Assembly: GCF_026427595.1 (NCBI RefSeq)
Contig: NZ_CP101527.1
Location: 629,001-693,000 of the forward strand
Length of the DNA: 64,000 nt
Source of the DNA: Alkalimarinus sediminis
GTDB taxonomy: Bacteria > Pseudomonadota > Gammaproteobacteria > Pseudomonadales > Oleiphilaceae
Direction: 5' to 3'
In this document: piece by piece, positions 18,125-27,825 of the stretch
Layout of the letters: each line of letters begins with the position of its first letter
Position numbering within the stretch: position 1 is the stretch's first letter
Notes under the pieces: model-generated
Told to the model about the DNA's origin: nothing
Database searches by the model: none
What the model saw: the letters and a program-made list of their open reading frames with translations, nothing else
Program-made: the position numbers and the translations under genes

Positions 18125-20230
18125 TTAGTCTATATTCCGTACCGGTATCAATACCTGCATCTCAGTACCTGAGTCGCTGCTACGGCAGCTAATGCTGCCA
18201 CCCATTTCTGTTATCAGGTTCTTAGTAATACTTAAACCTAGTCCAGAGTGACCTTGCCCTTTAGTGGTGGCGACTGGATGAAATAGGTTGCCTAAAACCT
18301 CGTCGGGTATGCCGGGGCCTTTATCAGCTACCATAATTTCGACATAGTCCCGACCATTTACATTAACTTTGCGAGAGGTGCTCAAACGTAGTTCTCCACC
18401 ACACTCCATTGCTTCAGAGGCATTTTTGATCAGGTTCGTTAATACCTGTCTAATATGGTTGCGATTGCCTTGTTGTCGTTTAAGCTTCTGGTCTAATGTT
18501 ACCGTACAGTTAACTGCATGACTTAAAAAGAGCGACCCTTCAAATAGTTTGCTGAGGTCTAAAATCTCTTGATTGATATCGACGCCAGGCTCCTGGTTCT
18601 GTTCATGTTGTTGCAGGTCACGCAGTCTTAAAATGATCTGCCCTGTGCGGTCAATCTCTTCTTTTAATATCTCAATCTCAGACTGTGCATCATGTTCATC
18701 GCCGAGTTTTACTGCGAGGCTCTCAAGATAGTTTCGGACGATACTCAGAGGGTTGCTCGCTTCGTGCACGACTTCGTTAATTCTCAGGTGTAACTCTTGC
18801 TCCGCAGATGAGGGAGGCGCTTCTTGGCTTGCCGAGCGCAGTTGTTCACAGGCATTTGCCGCCTCAGACGAAAAGTAGTCAAGTAAATGCAATGTGTTGG
18901 GGGTAATCTCTTTTTTAGATGAGCAGCCCATTACAAGAGCCCCTATCGTATTACCATCCACTATCATCGGTACGGCGATAATATTAGGGCTGTTCGTCAG
19001 CTTAACAAAGTGTTGATCTATTACCGGCAGAGCATCTGGAAAGAGTATCTGGCTTGCAGAGTTAATAATGGTTTTATTAACGGTTGAACATGCGATTAAA
19101 CTTCGAGAAGGCTCAAGGGGGATTGATAGTTCTGTTTCAATATTGAAATCATCAAGCGCTGAGTAGCGACGATACTTTAAACTGTCATCAGACTTGTCGA
19201 TTAGCAATACCTGTGTTCCTTTATAGCCGAAGAGCAGTTCGGCTGCTTCTTGAATACCTTGGAAAAGATGAGGTAGAGAGTCTGACTGAGCCAAATGGTT
19301 GTTGGTGGACTGCAAAAGACCTGCATTTCTAATCTGTTCGGCTAGTTCAACTTGCTTCTTTTTATCAATTTCGGTCTCCCAGTCACTATCAATATCTATG
19401 CTCAGTGACTGAGCGATTTTAACGACCTCGTTTTGAATCTGTACTACGATTTCTTTGGTTAATGCTGCTGAAAGCCCAAACATGCTTTCGGCTATTTCAA
19501 AACTAGCATTTTCTTCGAGGGCATTATCTTTACTGAGTTGACTCGATAAAAAGATTAGCTTCACTAGGTGGTGTGCGTCGAGTACCGCATTGATCGGCGA
19601 GTGATGGTAGCGAATGGCTTCTGAGGTAAATTCGCCAAGATTCCATTGCTCTATTAACCATGCTCCGACGTCAGAGTGATTTGTGAGGAATAGTTTGTTT
19701 TCAAGTTCAGTTTGATTGCTTTCGACAACCTCACTCTGAATAAGCTGGCTATATTCCTCTGGGTGGTTAGTCTCTAAAACCAGCTCACCAATGTTGTGTA
19801 ATAAACCAGTTAAATAGGCTTGCTCTGGTTGTTTGTAGCTAGTTAATGTGGCGAGAGATTTCGCCAGCAATGCACAAGATAGAGAGCGACGCCAGAAGTG
19901 CTTTAAATATTGTGTATGGGCATTGTTAAACCCTGAAAAGAACTGTTGTACCGATGCAGTAATAACGATGGTTTTGATGGTTTCGGTACCTAGTACCAAC
20001 AGTGCTCTTTCAAGTGAATTTACCTTCCCGCCTCTTGAGTAGAACGATGAGTTGGCAAGAGATATTACTCGTGCAGTTATCGCGGCATCTCGGCTGATAA
20101 TATCGGATACTTGTTGGTAATTGGCGGTGCTACTTTGGCAGGCTACCAACATATCAACCAGTATATGAGGTAGTGAGGGTAGTTTGTTTACCTTTAACTC
20201 CTCAAAAATGGCGTCCGATTTATTTGTCAT
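18125..20230 (-). CDS. HDOD-GAF sensor histidine kinase
   Basis: The 701-residue soluble protein combines three modules. HDOD covers about residues 10-215 (LPSLPHILVDML, YLTGLLHNIGELVLE, residues typical of the degenerate HD fold). A GAF-like domain covers about 315-465. A histidine kinase core covers about 475-700. The H-box is VVHEASNPLSIV with His489. The ATP lid includes NLIKNASEAM, VADKGPGIPDE and GHSGLGLSI. The HDOD protein class often responds to signalling complexes and links to motility or cyclic-di-GMP. It is divergent from the MinD/FlhG-like gene and lies upstream of the GGDEF-EAL response regulator, possibly its phosphorylation target. Confidence 0.9.
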   Translation of the reverse strand: MTNKSDAIFEELKVNKLPSLPHILVDMLVACQSSTANYQQVSDIISRDAAITARVISLANSSFYSRGGKVNSLERALLVLGTETIKTIVITASVQQFFSGFNNAHTQYLKHFWRRSLSCALLAKSLATLTSYKQPEQAYLTGLLHNIGELVLETNHPEEYSQLIQSEVVESNQTELENKLFLTNHSDVGAWLIEQWNLGEFTSEAIRYHHSPINAVLDAHHLVKLIFLSSQLSKDNALEENASFEIAESMFGLSAALTKEIVVQIQNEVVKIAQSLSIDIDSDWETEIDKKKQVELAEQIRNAGLLQSTNNHLAQSDSLPHLFQGIQEAAELLFGYKGTQVLLIDKSDDSLKYRRYSALDDFNIETELSIPLEPSRSLIACSTVNKTIINSASQILFPDALPVIDQHFVKLTNSPNIIAVPMIVDGNTIGALVMGCSSKKEITPNTLHLLDYFSSEAANACEQLRSASQEAPPSSAEQELHLRINEVVHEASNPLSIVRNYLESLAVKLGDEHDAQSEIEILKEEIDRTGQIILRLRDLQQHEQNQEPGVDINQEILDLSKLFEGSLFLSHAVNCTVTLDQKLKRQQGNRNHIRQVLTNLIKNASEAMECGGELRLSTSRKVNVNGRDYVEIMVADKGPGIPDEVLGNLFHPVATTKGQGHSGLGLSITKNLITEMGGSISCRSSDSGTEMQVLIPVRNID

Positions 20231-20517
20231 CTAATTTCACTTCTTTTCTGTTATTAAGTGGCCATCTCTTTTTATCGCTTAGAGAGGCTCTTTATTATAT
20301 TGGTGAGGCAGGGTAATGCTAATGCCACAAGTTAGACCGAATGGGTCAGTCTTATTTTAATAAAACAATGCTACTTTTGTATTACAAAGCCGTATTTTTG
20401 ATAAAAAGTGATAGGGGGTCATCAAAACTCGCTATTAAAAATTAAACACCGCGTCACATTTCTAGCTTTATATAACAATAATTTAGCTGATATTTTAGCC
20501 TGATTTTCTTTTTGTTA

Positions 20518-20544
20518 GATCATATATTAATCAAAAATATGATC
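20518..20544. promoter_or_regulatory. Inverted repeat GATCATAT...ATATGATC in a divergent promoter region
   Basis: GATCATAT at 20518-20525 and ATATGATC at 20537-20544 are exact reverse complements around an 11-bp spacer. The site lies in the AT-rich 547-bp gap (20231-20777) between the HDOD kinase gene and the MinD/FlhG-like gene. It could serve either promoter. No gene or RNA was recognised in the rest of the gap. Confidence 0.35.
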
Positions 20545-20777
20545 AGATAGTAAAGAATATTCTTTAAAAATTAAAGGTTTGTTGGTGTTTATTTAGGCAA
20601 ATTATAGGAACTACTGTGCAAAAATTGAATAAAAAATGAATTGAGAGTCATTATTTTTTGTTCTTTATCGTTAGTAATCGTTATAGAATGTACACACGTT
20701 ATAACTTTTGATTTGGGATAAGGGGTATTGATAAACCCTCTATAAAATAAGAATGAAGATCCCGGTAGTATCGATTG

Positions 20778-22367
20778 ATGACTCTAGAAAATAAAACAAC
20801 GTCAACGGCTCCTGCGTTGTCGGAAAATACCAGAAGTAAAGTTAGCAAGACACGTGTTATTACCTTTACCAGTGGCAAAGGGGGGGTAGGTAAAACCAGT
20901 GTTTCTGTTAACTTGGCGATTGCATTGGCTCGTTCAGGCTCTAAGGTTTGCTTGTTCGATGCCGATATGGGGTTGGCCAATGTCAATATTATGCTTGGCA
21001 TTACTCCTGCGTACACCCTTGAACACCTATTTACTCAAGAAAAAACCATTCAAGATATTGTGGTAGAAGGTCCCGCGGGTCTTGATATTGTGCCTGGCGC
21101 CTCTGGTTTTTCAAAGTGTGTGGATCTCGATAGTGAGCAGCAGCAGAGTCTGATAGATGCCCTGTCGTATCTTGAGCCTAAATACGATTATTTAATTATT
21201 GATACCTCCGCAGGTATATCGTCAACTGTGCTGCACTTTGTGGCCGCCGCTCAAATGGCTGCGATTGTCATTACGCCTGAGCCTACGTCCCTGACTGATG
21301 CGTTCTCGCTATTAAAAGTACTGCGTCGACGTGGTTATAAACGTCTACCGCACGTTGTGGTTAATATGGCTCAAAGCGCTGTCAAAGCTGAAAAAATCTA
21401 TCGACGTTTTGATGCAGCGGTTAAGAAGTATATAGGGCTACGAACTGAATACCTGGGTTATATCTGGATGGATGAGAGTATTCGTGCATCTGTAACGCTT
21501 CAACGACCTGTGGCATTGCTGCCTGAGCATGACCCCTCTTGTAAAAGTTTCTATCGTCTGGCTGACAGCCTTGATAGCGCCTACAGCCGTGGCAATGTGC
21601 CTAGTTTGTCGTTTACCACTTACTGGGAAAAAGTCGTTGAGCGCACCACTAAGAAGAGAGCAGAGGCTTCTGCTGCTGCACAGTTGGAGGGGAGTGCCGG
21701 CTCCCCCTCGGCTTGCAGTGTCCAAAAAGATCTTAGTCAGAAAGCTAACTACGAAGCAGGTGCGAAGAGAGTAGCGGGTAAAGACTCGCATATGACTAGT
21801 GAACCTGCCGAGCAGTTACCACATGCGGCAGTCGAAGAAGTAAGCACTAATATTGAAACACTAGATCAGTCAGCAGAGGATCAGTGGATAGATCTGCGAG
21901 TCAGGCTTAATCGGTTTCTCAACAGTGATAACACCACACCCGAGCAGGTCACCACACTCCTGTCGAGCTGTATCTATAGCTACGGCGATCGGCTGGGAGA
22001 TGCTGCAAGTGATCTATTGCATGGGCTTTTGCAGGCCATTGATCCATCAGCTTTGAGCGACGAGCATCGAAACCTTATGATACAGAACCTTGAGCGATTG
22101 AGGTTAGTACCTGAACAACGGGCTGAAAACAACAATGATTCAAGCGCATTTATAAAAGAATCAGTCGAGTCTATGTCTGAGAATAGAACGACAAAGCCAA
22201 CTGAAAACAGTGAATCTGGTGATGCAAATCTGCAGAAACATCGATATGATGAGCGTGAGTTTGGAAGCCAAGATCGATTGGTCGAGAAGATCCGCGCATC
22301 AAAAGGTAAAGTCTCGTTAGAAGACCTACTGGAATCTATTAAGTACGCATCGCTAGTTGACTCCTAA
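20778..22367 (+). CDS. MinD/FlhG-family ATPase with long C-terminal extension
   Basis: The N-terminal 270 residues form a deviant-Walker ATPase: GKGGVGKTSVSVNLAIAL with the signature lysine at about residues 34-51, LFDADMGLANVNIML, and IIDTSAGISSTVLHF. The D-G-L-A-N-V arrangement is typical of FlhG (YlxH/MinD2), which sets flagellar number or pole placement. Family members are usually 270-300 residues; this one is 529. The extra 240 residues are charged and mostly unstructured-looking, then turn helical with RASKGKVSLEDLLESIKYASL at the end. No flhF, fliA or other flagellar gene is adjacent, so a role in placing another polar machine is also possible. The ATG at 20778 is chosen over the TTG at 20775. 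Confidence 0.8.
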   Translation: MTLENKTTSTAPALSENTRSKVSKTRVITFTSGKGGVGKTSVSVNLAIALARSGSKVCLFDADMGLANVNIMLGITPAYTLEHLFTQEKTIQDIVVEGPAGLDIVPGASGFSKCVDLDSEQQQSLIDALSYLEPKYDYLIIDTSAGISSTVLHFVAAAQMAAIVITPEPTSLTDAFSLLKVLRRRGYKRLPHVVVNMAQSAVKAEKIYRRFDAAVKKYIGLRTEYLGYIWMDESIRASVTLQRPVALLPEHDPSCKSFYRLADSLDSAYSRGNVPSLSFTTYWEKVVERTTKKRAEASAAAQLEGSAGSPSACSVQKDLSQKANYEAGAKRVAGKDSHMTSEPAEQLPHAAVEEVSTNIETLDQSAEDQWIDLRVRLNRFLNSDNTTPEQVTTLLSSCIYSYGDRLGDAASDLLHGLLQAIDPSALSDEHRNLMIQNLERLRLVPEQRAENNNDSSAFIKESVESMSENRTTKPTENSESGDANLQKHRYDEREFGSQDRLVEKIRASKGKVSLEDLLESIKYASLVDS

Positions 22368-22574
22368 TGCGCAAGAACTGACTCTATAGGTGCTTGCAGA
22401 GATTCTAAAGGGGTGGGAATCGATTCTATAGCTGCAGGGTTAACTCTAACGCTACAAAAGTCGCCACCGTCTGGCTTATCGCTGCTTTACTCGCCTCTCG
22501 GTGGTTTTCATGGTGTAATCTGCATGGAGCAATCTGCGTAGAGTAAACGGGTAGCTCGTTTCAAGGAAGAGATC

Positions 22575-23450
22575 ATGATTAGAACCGAAAAACTTCATAT
22601 TTGTTCATTAGGCGAAACCCTTAAAGGTGTGCTCTTTTTGCCTAATGCTCCAACCCCCTCCAAAGCAACTCAGTGGCCAGTTGTTATTCTTTGCCACGGA
22701 GCGATTGATTATAAAGAGCGTTTTTTTGGTTTTGCTGAGTTCTTAGCTAACAATGGATATGCAGCCCTGGCGCTGGATATGCATGGACATGGTGAGAGTG
22801 GGGGGGAGAAGTTTCACGTTAAAATGGCTGAGTGGGTACCTGATATCCAGGCCGCTATTGAAGTACTGTCGTCACATAATGAGATTGATGCTTCGCGTAT
22901 GGGGGCATTAGGATTTTCATCAGGTGGCACCGCGATCCTTGAAGCAGCAGTGAAACAACTGCCTTTAAAGGTGTTGGTCACACTTGATGCAACGGTTCGC
23001 AACGTCATCCCACTTCACGAAGTGGCATTCTTTAAAGTGATGTGTGGTATTGGAAGTATAAAGCGAAAAATGATGGGGGGTGATATAAAGCTGCCCCTTT
23101 ATGATATGGCGATCAGGGTTCCGGTGGCCTGTAACCCTGATGTTAGTGATCGCTTTTTTAATGACCCCGTTTTTAAGGCCGGTTATCAGGCTTACCCTCT
23201 GCCTGGAGCGATTGAAAGTGTCGTTATCGATACGATTGAACGTGTTGATCAAATTACCGTTCCGGTCTGTGTTATTCATGGTGAAGAAGATAAAGTCGAC
23301 TCGCCTGATTCTGCCCGTCTGCTGTTTGAAAAACTCCGTTCTGAAAAACAATTGAACATAGTGGCGGATAGTGGACACATCGGTCACATGGATAACCAGA
23401 AAGAGAAAATCCACGAAATTGCCAAGAATTGGTTTGATTCTTACCTCTAA
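22575..23450 (+). CDS. Alpha/beta hydrolase (dienelactone hydrolase/S9-like)
   Basis: The 291-residue protein has the alpha/beta-hydrolase fold. HGAIDYKERF near residue 39 provides the oxyanion region and GFSSGG near residue 116 holds the nucleophilic serine. VCVIHGEEDKVDSPDSARLL supplies the acid, and DSGHIGHM supplies the catalytic histidine close to the C-terminus. No signal peptide is seen, so it is cytoplasmic. The substrate could be an ester, lactone or thioester. It lies 400 bp before the fatty acyl-CoA reductase on the same strand, and a lipid-related role is only inferred from that. Confidence 0.82.
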   Translation: MIRTEKLHICSLGETLKGVLFLPNAPTPSKATQWPVVILCHGAIDYKERFFGFAEFLANNGYAALALDMHGHGESGGEKFHVKMAEWVPDIQAAIEVLSSHNEIDASRMGALGFSSGGTAILEAAVKQLPLKVLVTLDATVRNVIPLHEVAFFKVMCGIGSIKRKMMGGDIKLPLYDMAIRVPVACNPDVSDRFFNDPVFKAGYQAYPLPGAIESVVIDTIERVDQITVPVCVIHGEEDKVDSPDSARLLFEKLRSEKQLNIVADSGHIGHMDNQKEKIHEIAKNWFDSYL

Positions 23451-23540
23451 AGCTTGTGGGTTGTTTACATAATTAAGCCCCTCTAAATTCGGTTGTTCTA
23501 CAATCTATAATTGTTCTGATAACCCCGTCCTGACTGCTCT

Positions 23541-23554
23541 GTGAGCCGGCTCAC
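23541..23554. promoter_or_regulatory. Perfect 14-bp palindrome upstream of the acyl-CoA reductase
   Basis: GTGAGCCGGCTCAC is fully self-complementary. It is 91 bp after the hydrolase stop and about 300 bp before the reductase start. It could be an operator, or a hairpin at the 3' end of the hydrolase message, although the T-run after it is interrupted. The rest of the 403-bp gap 23451-23853 shows no gene. Confidence 0.35.
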
Positions 23555-23853
23555 GATATTTTTCTGTTATTTCCATAACCCTAAAAAGTGTGTGCTAGTT
23601 CACTATTACAACTGTAACGATCTGTAAAGCTGTATATAACAATCGCATCTTAGAAGGTACTGGAAGTTTGCTCTAATTAGGCTCACACTAATGCTCCTGT
23701 TAGACAAACTGACCACCAATAATAACGCTAACAGGCTGTGTGATTGAGTCCAAATGAAGGGCATAGAAGTTGTTGAGGCGAGTTCGAATCAAACTTCGCT
23801 AAAGCATATGGTGCATAGGGAAATGCTTACAATAATATAGGCACAGGTGAGTT

Positions 23854-25437
23854 ATGGTCACGAATAAATTAGCTGTAGAAATACTCGATAACACAGGCAT
23901 ATCCGTTGTTAAATCGCTGCAAGGTAAACATGTATTAGTAACCGGTACTACCGGTTTTGTCGGCAAGGTTATAATAGAAAAGCTAATGCGAGATGTGCCT
24001 GAAATAGGTGGGATATACCTGCTTATTCGCGGTAACAAAAAGCACCCCAAAGCAGAAGATAGATTTACACATGAAATTGCCACCTCATCAGTCTTTGAAA
24101 AGATGCAGAGCGATGATCTTCAGAGATTTGAAAAGTTCTGTCATCAAAAAATACACTGTATTACCGGAGAGATTACCGAACAGCACTTCGGACTAAATAC
24201 CGCAGATTTTAATACGCTAATGACCAAAGTTGATGTAGTGATTAACTCAGCGGCAAGTGTGAATTTTAGAGAGGAGCTTGATCAAGCGCTTTCGATCAAC
24301 GCGTTGTCCCTTTATAACATTGCTGAATTTTCACGCTTGGCTGGTGATATTCCGGTTCTTCAGGTGTCTACTTGCTATGTGAACGGGTTTAATCAGGGCG
24401 ATTTGGTTGAGGACAATGTAGAGCCAACAAGCGGACTCATTCCTTATGACTCTCGCGGTTATTATAAAATTGAAGGCTTGCTTGAAGAGTTACAGAAAAA
24501 AATATCGGTATTGAACGAGCGTTTTGAAGGGCAAGAGCTAGCGGATAAGTTGATAGAGTTGGGTATTACCGAGTCAAACCGTTTTGGCTGGAATGATACT
24601 TATACCTTCACCAAGTGGATGGGGGAGCAGATATTAAGAAAGTCGCTATCAGATTCAGCCTTAACAATTCTTCGTCCTGCGATTGTTGAAAGTACGTTAA
24701 TCGGGCCCGTTCCGGGCTGGATAGAGGGTGTTAAAGTTGCGGATGCTATCTTAATGGCCTACGCCCGTGAGAAAGTTACGTTTTTCCCTGGGGACCCTGA
24801 CGGTATTATCGATATTATTCCCGCTGACTTGGTTGCTAACAGCATTATTCTGGGTGTTGCAGAATTGCTGCATAAAACGGGTGATTCGTCTGATGGTGAG
24901 TGCGTAAATCATCCCCATAGAGTTTATCAGTGCTGCAGTAGTGGCTCGAACCCTGTGACTATTGATCAAATGATTAAACTGGTTCAACAGGAGGCGGATG
25001 ACAATTATCAGCAGTATGAAAAATTATTCTATCGCAAGCCTAAACGCCCATTCATGATGGTTAGTAAACGTGTGTTTTTAAGTATGATGAGCGCTATGAA
25101 GCTACTGCTAATGGCTGTGAATAAGGTGGGTAGATGGTTTGGTCAGGATATTCAGACTAAAACGCTTAGTAATATCGAGACGGCTATGAATTTATCCACG
25201 GTGTTTTCGTTTTACTCTGAGCCAAAATACCGATTTCACAATGAGCAACTAATTGCACTGAGTCAGCGCGTTAGTGAGGCTGATCGCTCGCTATTTCCTG
25301 TTGATGCTAAATTAATAGACTGGGAACGTTATATTAGAAAAATTCATATCCCTGGTCTCAACCGTTATGCATTAAAAGAAAGGAAGGTTAAAAAGGCCAG
25401 TATCAATGTTGATGTGCATAAGAGTAAGGCGGCTTAA
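23854..25437 (+). CDS. Fatty acyl-CoA reductase, alcohol-forming (Marinobacter FAR type)
   Basis: The 527-residue protein closely resembles the NADPH-dependent Marinobacter fatty acyl-CoA reductase that makes fatty alcohols for wax esters. The Rossmann motif TGTTGFVGK is at about residues 30-38, followed by IYLLIRGNKKHP. The extended-SDR catalytic pair is Tyr250 and Lys254 in YTFTK. PGWIEGVKVADAILMAYAREKVTFFPG follows. The C-terminal FAR domain ends in LIDWERYIRKIHIPGLNRYALKERKV. These segments are family-diagnostic as I remember the Marinobacter sequence. The ATG follows AGGTGAG. A wax ester synthase is not in the window. acs lies downstream, and a terminator at 25604 separates the transcripts. 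Confidence 0.92.
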   Translation: MVTNKLAVEILDNTGISVVKSLQGKHVLVTGTTGFVGKVIIEKLMRDVPEIGGIYLLIRGNKKHPKAEDRFTHEIATSSVFEKMQSDDLQRFEKFCHQKIHCITGEITEQHFGLNTADFNTLMTKVDVVINSAASVNFREELDQALSINALSLYNIAEFSRLAGDIPVLQVSTCYVNGFNQGDLVEDNVEPTSGLIPYDSRGYYKIEGLLEELQKKISVLNERFEGQELADKLIELGITESNRFGWNDTYTFTKWMGEQILRKSLSDSALTILRPAIVESTLIGPVPGWIEGVKVADAILMAYAREKVTFFPGDPDGIIDIIPADLVANSIILGVAELLHKTGDSSDGECVNHPHRVYQCCSSGSNPVTIDQMIKLVQQEADDNYQQYEKLFYRKPKRPFMMVSKRVFLSMMSAMKLLLMAVNKVGRWFGQDIQTKTLSNIETAMNLSTVFSFYSEPKYRFHNEQLIALSQRVSEADRSLFPVDAKLIDWERYIRKIHIPGLNRYALKERKVKKASINVDVHKSKAA

Positions 25438-25456
25438 GTGGACAGCCTATATTCTT

Positions 25457-25533
25457 TTCGCGCCAACGTGGTGTTCCTACATGAAGGGTCGCATGTATAT
25501 TAAGCCTTTGTAGGAGTGGCTATTAGCCGCGAA
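25457..25533. repeat. REP-like inverted repeat, copy 1
   Basis: The left end TTCGCGCCAACGTGG and the right end TGTAGGAGTGGCTATTAGCC GCGAA are inverted relative to each other around a variable centre. A second copy with the same ends lies at 40033-40110. The TGTAGGAG...AGCCGCGAA end is a known type of dispersed palindromic repeat in Pseudomonas and related genomes. This copy sits between the reductase stop and its terminator. Confidence 0.75.
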
Positions 25534-25603
25534 GTAATGAGTGTAGACACTTGCATCGCCATTTAGCGGTATCAAGGCTACGGATGAGTCACAGGTCAAA
25601 CTA

Positions 25604-25626
25604 CCCCGCTAGTCGGGGTTTTTTTA
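25604..25626 (+). terminator. Rho-independent terminator
   Basis: CCCCG and CGGGG form a 5-bp GC stem with loop CTAGT at 25604-25618, followed by eight T residues. It lies 167 bp after the acyl-CoA reductase stop and before the acs promoter region (25627-25877), where no gene is seen. Confidence 0.8.
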
Positions 25627-25877
25627 TGTCTATTTTGAAAAATGTGATTATACTTCATAAAGATAGCGCGTTAATCAAAGGATTAAATGGCTAATAAAAC
25701 AATAAAGATTCAACAATGATTCCCTGTCGTATGTGCTGAATAGCGCGAGTTGGCTCTATACCTTGGTCTAATTTAAAACTGGCAGGTGGTAGAGTAGAAA
25801 TAGAACTATCATTTCAATACAACAAAAAATCATATGTTGACAGTCATAGTTAATGGATCAACGAAGAGGATAAAAAG

Positions 25878-27824
25878 ATGAGTGATGGTAAGGTGTATCC
25901 GGTTAAAGAGGCTGCAAAAAGTAGAGCCTTAGTCGATAAAGATCAATACATGGCAATGTATAAGGAGTCAGTGGACAACCCTGATGCGTTCTGGGGTGAA
26001 CATGGTAAAAGACTAGACTGGATTAAACCCTATACAACTGTAAAAAATACCACCTATGACCGTAACAACTTATCTATAAAGTGGTTTGAAGATGGAACGC
26101 TAAATGCCAGTGTCAACTGCCTCGATCGTCACCTTGCAGAGCGAGGAGATCAAACTGCAATTATTTTCGAAGGGGATGACCCTGCTGATTCACGCCATGT
26201 AACCTATCGAGAACTTCATCAAGAAACCTGTAAATTTGCCAATGCCCTGAAATCACAAGGGGTTAAGAAGGGCGATATCGTTACCATTTATATGCCTATG
26301 CTTGTCGAGACAGCGGTTGCTATGTTGGCTTGTGCTCGTATCGGTGCGATGCACTCAGTTGTGTTTGGCGGATTCTCTCCAGAAGCGCTAGGGGCCCGTA
26401 TTAAAGATGGCGGTGCTAAATGGGTGGTAACGGCAGACCAAGGTGTTCGAGGTGGCCGTCCGATACCACTTAAAAAGAATGTCGATGCCGCATTAAATAA
26501 CCCAGAGGTTTCAACCGTTGAAAAAGTTATCGTCGTCAAACGTACTGGCGGTGATATTCAATGGCAGGAAGATCGTGATGTCTGGTTCCACGATATTATG
26601 GCCGATGCTAGTGTCGATTGCCCACCAGAAGAGATGAGTGCAGAAGATCCACTATTCATGCTGTATACATCTGGTTCAACAGGCACGCCAAAGGGTGTAC
26701 TGCACACTACTGGAGGCTATATGGTGTATGCCTCAATGACCCATGAGTATGTATTCGACTATCAGCAAGGCGATATCTATTGGTGTACCGCAGATTTTGG
26801 TTGGATTACCGGGCACTCTTATATACTTTACGGACCGCTTGCCAATGGTGCTATTACACTGCTATTTGAAGGGGTTCCGAATTATCCGGATAGCTCTCGA
26901 ATAGGCAAGGTTGTCGATAAGCACAAGGTGAATGTTTTATATACTGCGCCAACAGCGATTCGTGCTCTTATGGCTGAGGGTGATCAGTATATGAAGCAGA
27001 GCTCGCGGGAGAGCTTGCGTCTTCTTGGTACAGTCGGTGAGCCTATTAATCCTGAAGCGTGGGAGTGGTATTACAATGTTGTTGGTGATGAGCGTTGTCC
27101 GATAGTCGATACCTGGTGGCAGACTGAAACGGGCGGTATTCTAATTTCACCATTACCAGGTGCGACTGACTTGAAACCAGGCTCTGCTACTTTGCCATTT
27201 TTTGGTGTGCAGCCTGCCTTAGTGGATAGTGATGGTAATGTTCTCGACGGTGCAACAGAAGGTAATCTGGTGATATTAGATAGCTGGCCTGGCCAGATGA
27301 GAACCGTTTACGGTGATCATGAACGCTTTATTTTGACCTATTTCAGTACTTACCCGGGCACTTATTTTACTGGTGATGGTGCGCGTCGTGATGAAGATGG
27401 TTACTACTGGATTACCGGACGTGTAGATGATGTACTCAACGTGTCAGGGCACAGAATGGGTACGGCAGAGATAGAGAGTGCGTTAGTGGCACACCCTCTT
27501 GTCGCAGAAGCGGCTGTTGTAGGCTATCCTCATGATATCAAGGGGCAGGGCATTTATGTTTATGTCACTCTTAATCATGATGCAGACCCTTCTGATGAGC
27601 TGAAAACCGAGCTGGTTCAGTGGGTTCGTAAAGAGATTGGCCCTGTTGCGTCTCCTGATTTAATTCAGTGGGCTCCTGGGCTGCCTAAAACGCGATCAGG
27701 TAAAATCATGAGACGAATTTTACGTAAGATTGCTGCAAATGAACACGATAGTCTAGGTGATACTTCGACGTTAGCAGACCCTTCTGTCGTAGAGGATTTG
27801 ATTGAATACAGGGAAAACGCCTGA
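25878..27824 (+). CDS. acs: Acetyl-CoA synthetase
   Basis: Acs activates acetate with ATP and CoA through an acetyl-adenylate. The 648-residue length is standard. The N-terminal ACAS_N domain covers about residues 30-85 ([21 protein letters not shown]). The ATP-binding motif [11 protein letters not shown] starts at residue 263. [10 protein letters not shown] is in the adenylation core, and [29 protein letters not shown] spans the hinge. The catalytic lysine is Lys609 in SGKIMRR, the same number as the acetylation-controlled lysine of Salmonella Acs. GAAGAGGAT precedes the ATG. The stop is one base before the response regulator start, so the two are cotranscribed. Confidence 0.97.
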   Translation: MSDGKVYPVKEAAKSRALVDKDQYMAMYKESVDNPDAFWGEHGKRLDWIKPYTTVKNTTYDRNNLSIKWFEDGTLNASVNCLDRHLAERGDQTAIIFEGDDPADSRHVTYRELHQETCKFANALKSQGVKKGDIVTIYMPMLVETAVAMLACARIGAMHSVVFGGFSPEALGARIKDGGAKWVVTADQGVRGGRPIPLKKNVDAALNNPEVSTVEKVIVVKRTGGDIQWQEDRDVWFHDIMADASVDCPPEEMSAEDPLFMLYTSGSTGTPKGVLHTTGGYMVYASMTHEYVFDYQQGDIYWCTADFGWITGHSYILYGPLANGAITLLFEGVPNYPDSSRIGKVVDKHKVNVLYTAPTAIRALMAEGDQYMKQSSRESLRLLGTVGEPINPEAWEWYYNVVGDERCPIVDTWWQTETGGILISPLPGATDLKPGSATLPFFGVQPALVDSDGNVLDGATEGNLVILDSWPGQMRTVYGDHERFILTYFSTYPGTYFTGDGARRDEDGYYWITGRVDDVLNVSGHRMGTAEIESALVAHPLVAEAAVVGYPHDIKGQGIYVYVTLNHDADPSDELKTELVQWVRKEIGPVASPDLIQWAPGLPKTRSGKIMRRILRKIAANEHDSLGDTSTLADPSVVEDLIEYRENA

Positions 27825-27825
27825 T

